A stretch of DNA of 14,224 nt from NCBI GenBank assembly GCA_964437735.1, contig CAYTID010000053.1, positions 1 to 14,224 of the forward strand, read 5' to 3'. The notes under the pieces are model-generated. The model searched no databases. It saw nothing but the letters and a program-made list of their open reading frames with translations, and was not told where the DNA came from. Positions 7,833-14,224 of this stretch are shown one piece after another. Every line of letters begins with the position of its first letter. The first letter of the stretch is position 1. Made by a program: the position numbers and the translations under genes. The DNA comes from CAYTID01 sp964437735. GTDB lineage: Bacteria; Bacteroidota; Ignavibacteria; UBA10030; BY39.

Positions 7833-8815
7833 TCCTCTCCCTCGGTACGTAGTCCTGCTTTTACAAGATCATGCAAATGGACCATTCCAACAGGTTTGTT
7901 TTGGTCGTCGATGATTATTAATTGTGTGATGTTAAAAGATTCCATTTCCTGAATTGCTACGGCAGCCAATGAGTCTTTGCGGAGAGATTTCGGATTTTTA
8001 GTCATGATGTCTTGGGCGGTGAGTTTTGAAAAATCTTTATTTTTCTGCAGCATTCGGCGTAAATCGCCATCTGTTACAATTCCTACAAGTTTTCCATTTT
8101 CATCGATAACGCATGTCGCCCCCAAGCGTTTGGATGTTATTTCCAATATTACCTCGTGGATAGAACAATTTTTTCCGACTTTTGGAACGAGATCATTCGC
8201 TATCATCATTTCTTCTATTTTCAGTAGTAAACGTTTACCGAGATTACCGCCCGGATGGTAAAGTGCAAAATCTTCTATGCTGAAATTTCTCATCCTAAGA
8301 AGAGTGATTGCTAAGGCATCACCCAAAGCGAGGGTTGCGGTTGTTGATGACGTCGGAGCCAGATCATAAGGACACGCTTCTTCTTTAACGCTGATATCAA
8401 GAATTACATTCGATGACCGTGCAAGTTTTGAATTTGTATTCCCGACAAAAGATATTATCGGAACACCGATTCTTTTAAACATCGGTAACAATTGTTGAAC
8501 TTCGTGTGTGTCGCCGCTTTTTGAAATGCAGATCACTACATCTTCCTTACGCACAATCCCCAGATCACCATGCACAGCATCGGAAGGGTGTAGGAATATG
8601 GCTGAAGTGCCTGTTGAATTCATAGTTGCAACAATTTTTCGCGCGATAATTCCGGATTTACCCATACCGGTAACAATCACACGTCCGGATGATTTGAAAA
8701 TTATTTCGACCGCTTTGATGAAATCATCGTTTATACGTTCTTCGAGCTTTGCAACTGATTCAGCCTCAATTTTTATTACTTCTTTTGCAATACCGATAAG
8801 TTGGCTATTATCCAT
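7829..8815 (-). CDS. kdsD: Arabinose-5-phosphate isomerase KdsD (KpsF/GutQ family)
   Basis: The enzyme interconverts D-ribulose 5-phosphate and D-arabinose 5-phosphate, the first committed step to Kdo. The 328-residue length is typical. A sugar-isomerase (SIS) domain occupies about residues 30-175, with GMGKSG at 50-55, VHGDLG at 81-86 and SKSGDT at 98-103. Residues K53, E105, E146 and H187 all lie exactly six positions before the catalytic set I recall for E. coli KdsD (K59, E111, E152, H193), so the active site appears complete. Two CBS domains follow (about 208-260 and 270-325), with VGIVTDGDLRR and PVGMVHLHDLV as their hallmark strands. The gene starts 3 nt after the kdsC stop and its TGA stop overlaps the lptC start, consistent with one operon. 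GutQ and KpsF are paralogues with the same reaction. The neighbouring kdsA and kdsC support the Kdo role here. Confidence 0.95.
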   Translation of the reverse strand: MDNSQLIGIAKEVIKIEAESVAKLEERINDDFIKAVEIIFKSSGRVIVTGMGKSGIIARKIVATMNSTGTSAIFLHPSDAVHGDLGIVRKEDVVICISKSGDTHEVQQLLPMFKRIGVPIISFVGNTNSKLARSSNVILDISVKEEACPYDLAPTSSTTATLALGDALAITLLRMRNFSIEDFALYHPGGNLGKRLLLKIEEMMIANDLVPKVGKNCSIHEVILEITSKRLGATCVIDENGKLVGIVTDGDLRRMLQKNKDFSKLTAQDIMTKNPKSLRKDSLAAVAIQEMESFNITQLIIIDDQNKPVGMVHLHDLVKAGLRTEGED

Positions 8816-8818
8816 ATG

Positions 8819-9322
8819 TTAAATTTTGTTTTGAGATTTTAGAATCATGTCTATAATTTCGCGTGCAGCGCCATTACCGCCTTCTAATTTTGATATATAA
8901 TTCACTGTTTTTTTAACAGGGAGGAGTGCATTTGCCGGAGCCGCACTGAATCCGACTGCTTTTAATAAGGGGATATCGAATTCATCGTCTCCTATAAAGG
9001 CAATCTCGCTAAATTTTGTTCCGTTCGTTTTTATAAAATCAGTACAAGTTTTTAATTTATCTTCGATACCCTGAAAAACGAAATCGATACCAAGTTTTTC
9101 TGCCCGTTTATCAACTATCATTGATGATCTGCCTGTCATAATTCCGATTTTTAAACCTGCTTGCTTTGCCCTGACAATGCCGAATCCGTCGTGAGCATGG
9201 AACTGTTTATATTCTCTTCCGTCGGAGTCGTAAATAATTTTTCCGTCTGTCAAAACTCCATCAACATCAAGGAATATCAATTTTATTTTTTTTAGTTTTG
9301 ATTGAAGTTTCTGTTTATCCAT
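8819..9322 (-). CDS. kdsC: 3-deoxy-D-manno-octulosonate 8-phosphate phosphatase KdsC
   Basis: This 167-residue HAD-superfamily phosphatase hydrolyses Kdo 8-phosphate to Kdo and phosphate. Motif I is LDVDGVLTDG, with nucleophile Asp19 and general acid/base Asp21. Motif II is MTGRS (Thr63), Lys89 is a plausible motif III lysine, and motif IV is GDDEFD (Asp112, Asp113). The protein has no cap domain, which is usual for the tetrameric C0-type KdsC, and it ends with the GGNGAAREIIDMIL tail that reaches into a neighbouring active site in known KdsC tetramers. The start ATG shares one base with the kdsA stop (TAATG), indicating translational coupling. YrbI-like phosphatases of other nonulosonate pathways look similar, but the flanking kdsA and kdsD make the Kdo assignment firm. 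Confidence 0.95.
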   Translation of the reverse strand: MDKQKLQSKLKKIKLIFLDVDGVLTDGKIIYDSDGREYKQFHAHDGFGIVRAKQAGLKIGIMTGRSSMIVDKRAEKLGIDFVFQGIEDKLKTCTDFIKTNGTKFSEIAFIGDDEFDIPLLKAVGFSAAPANALLPVKKTVNYISKLEGGNGAAREIIDMILKSQNKI

Positions 9323-10149
9323 TATCCGATTTTATATTTCTTTTTCATTAAGTTATCTATATCAACTACCTGTTTTAAAAGTTCCTCTAAAGAATCTAAA
9401 TTTAGCTGACTTGCGGCATCACTTTGGGCTTTTTTCGGATCGGGGTGAGTTTCTATAAAAAGTCCGTCAATACCTACTGCCGCGCCGGCACGGGCAATCG
9501 GGAAAATAAATTCAGGTCTGCCTGATGTTTCACCCTTTCCTGCGCCCGGTAATTGTACGGAATGAGTTGCATCTAAAATTACAGGATATCCTAAATCGTG
9601 CATTACTTTGAGTGAGCGCATATCTACAACCAGATTATTATATCCGAATGTTGTTCCCCGTTCAGTAAATAAAATCTTACTATTGCCGGTGGCTTCGATT
9701 TTTTTTGCTTGGTGAATCATATCTTCGGGGGCTAAAAATTGTCCTTTTTTAATATTTATCACTTTTTCGGTTTTTCCCGCAGCTTGTAGTAATTCAGTCT
9801 GCCTGCATAAGAATGCCGGAATCTGGAGTATATCGGCAACCTCCGCTGCCTGAGCAATTTCATTTTCAGAGTGGATGTCGGTTAATATAGGGAGATCAAA
9901 TTCTTTTTTAACTTCCTCAAGAATTTTTAACGCTTCAGACATGCCAATTGTTGAGAAAGTATTTCCGCTTGTTCTGTTGGCTTTTTTGTATGAGGACTTA
10001 AAAATAAACGGGATTTTATTTTTTTTTGTAATTTCAGAAATTTTCTTTGCAGTTTTTAATATCATTTCGCGGTTTTCGACAACGCATGGTCCTGCAATAA
10101 GTACAAAAGGATTGCCGTTTCCGATTTTAATGTTTTTTAATTTTATCAT
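9322..10149 (-). CDS. kdsA: 3-deoxy-8-phosphooctulonate synthase KdsA, metal-dependent class
   Basis: The enzyme condenses phosphoenolpyruvate with arabinose 5-phosphate to Kdo 8-phosphate in the cytoplasm. The 275 residues form a TIM barrel of normal length. Family signatures include FKSSYKKANRTS (50-61), LTDIHSENE (89-97), QIPAFLCRQTELL (109-121), FTERGTTFGYNNLVVDMR (161-178) and DATHSVQLPG (193-202). Cys22 in AGPC, His196, Glu233 and Asp244 each sit 11 positions after the metal ligands I recall for Aquifex aeolicus KdsA (Cys11, His185, Glu222, Asp233), so this is the divalent-metal-dependent class. The E. coli enzyme has Asn in place of the Cys and needs no metal. The gene begins 24 nt after the symporter stop and its own stop overlaps kdsC by one base. 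Confidence 0.96.
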   Translation of the reverse strand: MIKLKNIKIGNGNPFVLIAGPCVVENREMILKTAKKISEITKKNKIPFIFKSSYKKANRTSGNTFSTIGMSEALKILEEVKKEFDLPILTDIHSENEIAQAAEVADILQIPAFLCRQTELLQAAGKTEKVINIKKGQFLAPEDMIHQAKKIEATGNSKILFTERGTTFGYNNLVVDMRSLKVMHDLGYPVILDATHSVQLPGAGKGETSGRPEFIFPIARAGAAVGIDGLFIETHPDPKKAQSDAASQLNLDSLEELLKQVVDIDNLMKKKYKIG

Positions 10150-10173
10150 TTCCTAACTTCACTTTTTTTCAAT

Positions 10174-11727
10174 TCAGGCGGATTTAAAAGATTTATCGAT
10201 TACTCCTTCCGATCGCGCAACGATCGCCGCTACTGCCGCATCACCGGTTACGTTTGTTACTGTTCGGCACATATCCAGTAATCTGTCGATCCCCAGAATC
10301 AGTGCAATACCTTCTTCAGGTATATTGACAGATCTGAGAACAATTATCAGCATTACTATACCTACACCGGGAACCGGGGCAGTACCAATCGACGCCAAAA
10401 GTGCTGTTAATAAAATAATCAATTGCGCAGTTATGTGCAATTCGAGTCCATAAACCTGGGCGATGAATACTGCCGCCACTCCCTGATACATCGAAGTGCC
10501 GTTCATGTTGATAGTAGCTCCTAACGGTAATACAAAGCTTGTAATTTTTTTGGGGATACCAAGATTTACCTGACAACTCTCTATGTTAATAGGGAGAGTG
10601 GCAGCGCTCGAGCTTGAGCTGAAAGCGATAAGCATTACTTCCTTTATACCCCTGAAAAATTTTACTGGATTAATTTTTGCAAATATTTTTACAAGCGCTC
10701 CGATAACAAAAAATTGATGAATAAATAAGCCGATTAACAGGGTAGCTGCATACCATGCAAGTGTTTGTAGGATATCGAACCCGAATTCACTAACAGTTGC
10801 GGCAATTAGTGCGAAAACTCCGTATGGAGCAAGGATCATAATATAATCAACCATTTTTATCATCATCTCACTGAAACCGTCAAAAAATTTTACGACAGCA
10901 TCCGATTTTTCTTTTTTAATGGATGTGAGTGTTATTCCGACTATGAGTGCGAAAAAAACTATTTGCAACATCTCTCCGTTGGCTAGTGCCGTAAGGGGAT
11001 TTGTAGGTACTATATTAATGATTGTGTCTAAGACATTAAGTTCGACATTCTCACTTATTTTTGATTGAATATTGGGAGAATATTCGACCATCAATTTTTC
11101 ACGAGCTTCGACAGATAATCTTTCGCCTGGTTTTATTGTATTTACTAAAGCGAGACCGAGCGATATCGCAAGAATTATTGTGAATGCGTAAAAGAGCAAC
11201 ATCTTGCCACCGATTCTGCCTACTTTTTTAATATCTTCAAGACTTGATGCTCCAACTATTAAGGAAGCTAACACTAATGGTATGGCGATAAACATTAACA
11301 ACCGGATGAAAATTGTGCCGAGAGGTTTTATATATATCGGAACGGTTTTAACTTTTTCAATTTTTCGGATTTCCCTGAACGATTGTCGAGAGAAATTGGC
11401 AGGCTCGGATTTATCTCCCGTAATATTAGTAACTATAACAATTGACCGGGATTTGTCGGTTTTGTTTAAATTTTGAAAATAATTTAACAACTTGATCTGA
11501 TCTTCGCTACCAAATGTTGTGATAATCGATTCTGTTTCGGTGTCGGAGACTTCAATTTTTACCCAGTTTTTAATTATCGAGGTTAGTTCTTTCCCGTCTT
11601 CCTTATGTATAATAGCTAATTCAAATTTACTGACGTTTAGAACCGCTCCGAATATTGCGCCTAGAATTAATCCTATTAGTATTTTGTGATGGAGCTTTAA
11701 TTTTTTTAAACGAGTAAGTATAGACAT
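10174..11727 (-). CDS. Dicarboxylate/amino acid:cation symporter (DAACS, GltP/DctA type) with large TM1-TM2 insertion
   Basis: This inner-membrane secondary transporter takes up acidic amino acids or C4-dicarboxylates with Na+ or H+. The 517-residue length is about 90 more than GltP or GltPh. Hallmarks are present in order: TM1 at about 14-31, the tip of hairpin 1 as a run of five serines at 370-374 (SSSSSAATLPI), NMNGT at 407-411 in TM7, hairpin 2 with GTAPVPGVGIVML near 448-460, and TM8 with GIDRLLDMCRTVTNVTGD (479-496). In TM8, Asp485, Arg488, Thr489 and Asn492 correspond to substrate-binding residues of GltPh. The retained arginine argues for an acidic rather than neutral substrate. Residues about 35-130, between TM1 and TM2, form a hydrophilic insertion of unknown fold that should face the periplasm. 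The gene begins the run of same-strand genes ending at 2911 and is followed 24 nt later by kdsA. Exact substrate and coupling ion cannot be read from the sequence. Confidence 0.92.
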   Translation of the reverse strand: MSILTRLKKLKLHHKILIGLILGAIFGAVLNVSKFELAIIHKEDGKELTSIIKNWVKIEVSDTETESIITTFGSEDQIKLLNYFQNLNKTDKSRSIVIVTNITGDKSEPANFSRQSFREIRKIEKVKTVPIYIKPLGTIFIRLLMFIAIPLVLASLIVGASSLEDIKKVGRIGGKMLLFYAFTIILAISLGLALVNTIKPGERLSVEAREKLMVEYSPNIQSKISENVELNVLDTIINIVPTNPLTALANGEMLQIVFFALIVGITLTSIKKEKSDAVVKFFDGFSEMMIKMVDYIMILAPYGVFALIAATVSEFGFDILQTLAWYAATLLIGLFIHQFFVIGALVKIFAKINPVKFFRGIKEVMLIAFSSSSSAATLPINIESCQVNLGIPKKITSFVLPLGATINMNGTSMYQGVAAVFIAQVYGLELHITAQLIILLTALLASIGTAPVPGVGIVMLIIVLRSVNIPEEGIALILGIDRLLDMCRTVTNVTGDAAVAAIVARSEGVIDKSFKSA

Positions 11728-11927
11728 TGTTTGCCTGAAATAAAATTTTCAAATCCAAAATACAAAAAAATGGATTTAGATACAATCAGAAAGCTTAAGA
11801 TTTATGGATATTGTAATATACCTCCCAAGGATTCCGGTAAACAGGATGTTAACAATAAATTTTTTTGCAAAAATCACATTTTTTTTGCATCTTTAATCAC
11901 TTTAAATTAAAAAAACAGGAATCAATC
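11728..11927. promoter_or_regulatory. Divergent intergenic region between symporter/LPS operon and S46 peptidase
   Basis: This AT-rich gap of 200 bp separates two divergent transcription units, so it should contain promoters for both, but I could not fix a -10/-35 pair or a Bacteroidota-type -33/-7 pair with confidence. It holds a perfect 7-bp inverted repeat, AAATCCA (11751-11757) and TGGATTT (11771-11777), and a 6-bp one, TACAAT (11781-11786) and ATTGTA (11810-11815). Either may be an operator half-site pair or chance in AT-rich DNA. No small open reading frame of note is present. Confidence 0.45.
11917..11920 (+). promoter_or_regulatory. Ribosome binding site fixing the S46 peptidase start
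   Basis: AGGA lies 7 nt before the ATG at 11928. It supports that ATG over the in-frame TTG at 11865, which has no comparable upstream motif and would put 21 polar residues in front of the signal peptide. Confidence 0.6.
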
Positions 11928-14096
11928 ATGAAATTAAAATCTTTTTTCATATGGGCTAGTTTATCTTTTATGACGTTCACACAGGCATCCTCGAATCTTG
12001 ATGAGGGGATGTGGTTACTGGATGATATCAATAGATTACCTTTGACCGAGATGAGAAAGAACGGATGGGAATTAACAGCTGACCAAATTTATAATTCTGA
12101 CAAAGCGAGCATAAAAGATGCCATCGTGTTACTCGGCGGCGGAACTGCATCATTTGTATCAAATAAAGGATTAATATTGACAAATCATCACGTTGCTTAC
12201 GGTGCAATAGTATCAGTCAGCTCAGTCATGGAAGACAGATTGAAAGATGGTTTTTCCGCACAAAATTATGACGAAGAACTTCCGATTGAAAATATGACGG
12301 CTCAGGTTTTGATTTCAATGAGAGAGATTACGAATGAGGTTCTTGAAACAGTTTCGGGTATAACTTCAGCCGACGATAGGCAAAAAGCAATTACTGCAAA
12401 ATTACGGGAGATCGAAAAAACTGAAAAGGGAATCACTGAATATGAATGCCGTGCGACAGATTTGTATAATGGTGTAAAGTATTATGTATATACTTTTCAA
12501 GTTATGAAAGATGTCAGACTTGTATATGCACCACCGAATTCAATCGGGAATTATGGAGGAGAGGTTGATAACTGGATGTGGCCAAGACACACGGGTGACT
12601 TTTCGTTCATGCGGGCATACGTTTCTCCCGAAGGTAAATCGGCTAAATATTCAAAAGATAATGTTCCGTTTCAGCCCAAACATTTTTTACCATTTTCAAT
12701 CGGTGGATTTGATGAAGGAACTTTCATGATGATTATCGGCTTTCCGGGGAGAACTTTTCGTTACCGGACTGCGGCGGATATAGAGCTTGCACAGGACGAG
12801 ACGCTGCCGTTGACTGTTGATGTGTTTAAGACAAGAATAGATATAATAAATAAGTGGAGTGCAAAAGACAGAGCGGACGAGCTGAAGTATGCTAACAGGG
12901 TTCGCGGATTGGAAAACACATATAAAAATTTTATCGGCACACTCGAAGGTATGAAACGCATTAATCTTGTAAAGAAAAAACAGACCGATGAAAATGAATT
13001 TATTAATTTTATCAGCCGGGATACTCAATTAATGCAAAAGTATGGAAATGTTCTGGCTGAAATGAAAGAAGCCATTATAGAACTGAAAACTTACAATAAA
13101 AAACGCTTATTAATGACAAACATACAGGCAAGTTCTGATCTTTTACGAATAGCAAATAGATTTTTGCAATTTGTGAATAATCCTCCTAAAGATTCTTCCG
13201 GAAAAGTGATAGCCAGAACGGATGCTGATTATGCTCCGGTAAAAACTTTTATTGAGAGTGCTTATAAAAATTTCGTTCTTCAAATCGAAAAAGAACAACT
13301 ATTTGCGATGTTATTAAAAGCAGCGGATCTGCCGGCGGCCCAACAATTAAATGCTGTTAAAAATATTGTGAAAAGCAAAACCGGCGATAAGAGAAACAAA
13401 GCAATACAAAGTTTTGTTGACGAAATATATACTGATACCGACTTATTAAATAAAGAAAGCGCCCAAAAGCTATTGATGAAAAAAGATTCAAAAATCCTGG
13501 ATGATGATTTTGTTGAATTTGCCTCGATGCTCGATAAGGATGACCGGGAAATAAAAGACAAGTATGCAAGGTATGAATCGAGGATTAATAATTTAAGAGC
13601 ATTATTAATGGAAGGTTATATCGCATGGAAAGGCGGAGCGGCATATCCTGATGCAAACAGAACAATAAGATTCACTTATGGAACAGTCAAAACTTTGGCG
13701 CCGCGGGATGCAACAGTTTATAATTACATTACCACTTTAACCGGAGTAATGGAGAAAGAAAGCGACAAAGAACCATTTGATGTCGCTCCAAAATTACGGA
13801 CACTTTGGACAGAAAAAGATTTTGGTCCTTATATCGACAAAAGAATGAACGATGTACCTGTTGCTTTTTTAGCCGATCTTGACATAACAGGCGGAAATTC
13901 CGGCAGTCCTATCATAAACGGAAAAGGTGAACTGACAGGCTGTGCTTTTGACGGGAACTGGGAGTCAATTGTCGGTGATTATTACTTTGAAGACCGCTTA
14001 AACAGGGTTATCAGCGTGGATTCGCGGTATATTTTGTTTATTTTGGATAAATTTTCAAATGCGAAAAACATACTAAATGAATTGGTGATAAAATAA
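11928..14096 (+). CDS. Secreted S46 family dipeptidyl-peptidase (DPP7-like)
   Basis: This serine exopeptidase releases dipeptides from the N-terminus of peptides, probably in the periplasm. The ATG at 11928 gives 722 aa, the usual S46 size, with a signal peptide (MKLKSFF..., cleavage near TQASS at 18-22). The chymotrypsin-like core is split around a helical domain. It carries His88 in NHH, Asp224 in HTGDF and Ser658 in GGNSGSP, matching the triad positions I recall for DAP BII (H86, D224, S657). Residues that bind the free N-terminus in that enzyme are also present: Asn215 and Trp216 in DNWMW, Asn330 in ENTYKN, and Asp675 in FDGNWE. The specificity position 18 residues after the catalytic Ser is Gly676. 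DPP11, which cuts after Asp/Glu, has Arg there, while DPP7 has Gly, so a hydrophobic or broad P1 preference is inferred. The usual NHHCGY is replaced by NHHVAY. The gene stands alone and is divergent from the LPS operon. Confidence 0.93.
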   Translation: MKLKSFFIWASLSFMTFTQASSNLDEGMWLLDDINRLPLTEMRKNGWELTADQIYNSDKASIKDAIVLLGGGTASFVSNKGLILTNHHVAYGAIVSVSSVMEDRLKDGFSAQNYDEELPIENMTAQVLISMREITNEVLETVSGITSADDRQKAITAKLREIEKTEKGITEYECRATDLYNGVKYYVYTFQVMKDVRLVYAPPNSIGNYGGEVDNWMWPRHTGDFSFMRAYVSPEGKSAKYSKDNVPFQPKHFLPFSIGGFDEGTFMMIIGFPGRTFRYRTAADIELAQDETLPLTVDVFKTRIDIINKWSAKDRADELKYANRVRGLENTYKNFIGTLEGMKRINLVKKKQTDENEFINFISRDTQLMQKYGNVLAEMKEAIIELKTYNKKRLLMTNIQASSDLLRIANRFLQFVNNPPKDSSGKVIARTDADYAPVKTFIESAYKNFVLQIEKEQLFAMLLKAADLPAAQQLNAVKNIVKSKTGDKRNKAIQSFVDEIYTDTDLLNKESAQKLLMKKDSKILDDDFVEFASMLDKDDREIKDKYARYESRINNLRALLMEGYIAWKGGAAYPDANRTIRFTYGTVKTLAPRDATVYNYITTLTGVMEKESDKEPFDVAPKLRTLWTEKDFGPYIDKRMNDVPVAFLADLDITGGNSGSPIINGKGELTGCAFDGNWESIVGDYYFEDRLNRVISVDSRYILFILDKFSNAKNILNELVIK

Positions 14097-14224
14097 AACC
14101 CTTATTTCAGGAATCAACTTGATATTTAATTTCCTTTTTTTTACTTTTAAATGAAATAATAACAAAGCAATTGGTGAAACGTTTATCGAATTTTGTTACA
14201 AAAAAGAAGTAGTGTAATAATAAA

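Noticed and set aside
11865..11927. Upstream TTG start for the S46 peptidase
   Set aside because: The ATG at 11928 has AGGA 7 nt upstream and begins directly with a signal peptide. The TTG extension has neither.
12696..13569. Minus-strand open frames of 66-110 codons within the S46 gene
   Set aside because: They are antisense to a fully conserved S46 peptidase and contain no recognisable domain.
14091..14107. Hairpin AAATAA-aaccc-TTATTT at the S46 stop as a terminator
   Set aside because: The stem is six A-T pairs only and is not followed by a T-run, too weak for an intrinsic terminator.

Overview
The window is AT-rich chromosomal DNA from a Gram-negative bacterium that makes Kdo-type lipopolysaccharide. 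A family S46 dipeptidyl-peptidase, a long OstA-like LptA, a lipoprotein-type LptC and a DUF5686 / carboxypeptidase-regulatory-like outer-membrane protein together point to the Bacteroidota / Ignavibacteriota-Chlorobiota (FCB) group. The exact lineage is an inference from gene content. I saw no mobile elements, tRNA or rRNA genes, or CRISPR repeats, and nearly all of the sequence is coding.

Layout. (1) Bases 1-2778, minus strand: the first 926 codons of a very large Cys-rich GltD-like flavin oxidoreductase that runs off the left edge. (2) Bases 2911-11727, minus strand: eight tightly packed genes in the order symporter, kdsA, kdsC, kdsD, lptC, lptA (OstA-like), lptB, DUF5686 outer-membrane protein. 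Junctions are 24 nt, a 1-nt overlap (TAATG), 3 nt, a 4-nt overlap (TTGA), a 4-nt overlap (ATGA), 5 nt and 13 nt, so they look like one transcript. (3) Bases 11728-11927: a 200-bp divergent intergenic region that should hold promoters for both directions. (4) Bases 11928-14096, plus strand: a secreted S46 dipeptidyl-peptidase. (5) Bases 14097-14224: AT-rich non-coding tail in which I see no gene and no convincing terminator.

How the genes work together. KdsD makes arabinose 5-phosphate from ribulose 5-phosphate. KdsA condenses it with phosphoenolpyruvate to Kdo 8-phosphate, and KdsC removes the phosphate to give Kdo, the inner-core sugar of LPS. LptB (cytoplasmic ATPase), LptC (membrane-anchored, periplasmic) and the OstA-like LptA (periplasmic bridge) are parts of the machine that carries finished LPS to the outer membrane. 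LptF, LptG, LptD and KdsB are not in the window. The terminal DUF5686 gene also encodes an envelope protein, which suggests a job in outer-membrane assembly. The leading symporter probably supplies acidic amino acids or C4-dicarboxylates. The S46 enzyme supplies dipeptides from external peptides, which fits a peptide-using lifestyle.

Most of the window is orthodox. The parts most worth a second look are the giant oxidoreductase (unassigned N-terminal region, two cysteine clusters, apparent fusion to a PyrK/FNR-like domain), the roughly 95-residue insertion in the symporter, and the DUF5686 gene at the end of an LPS-export operon.
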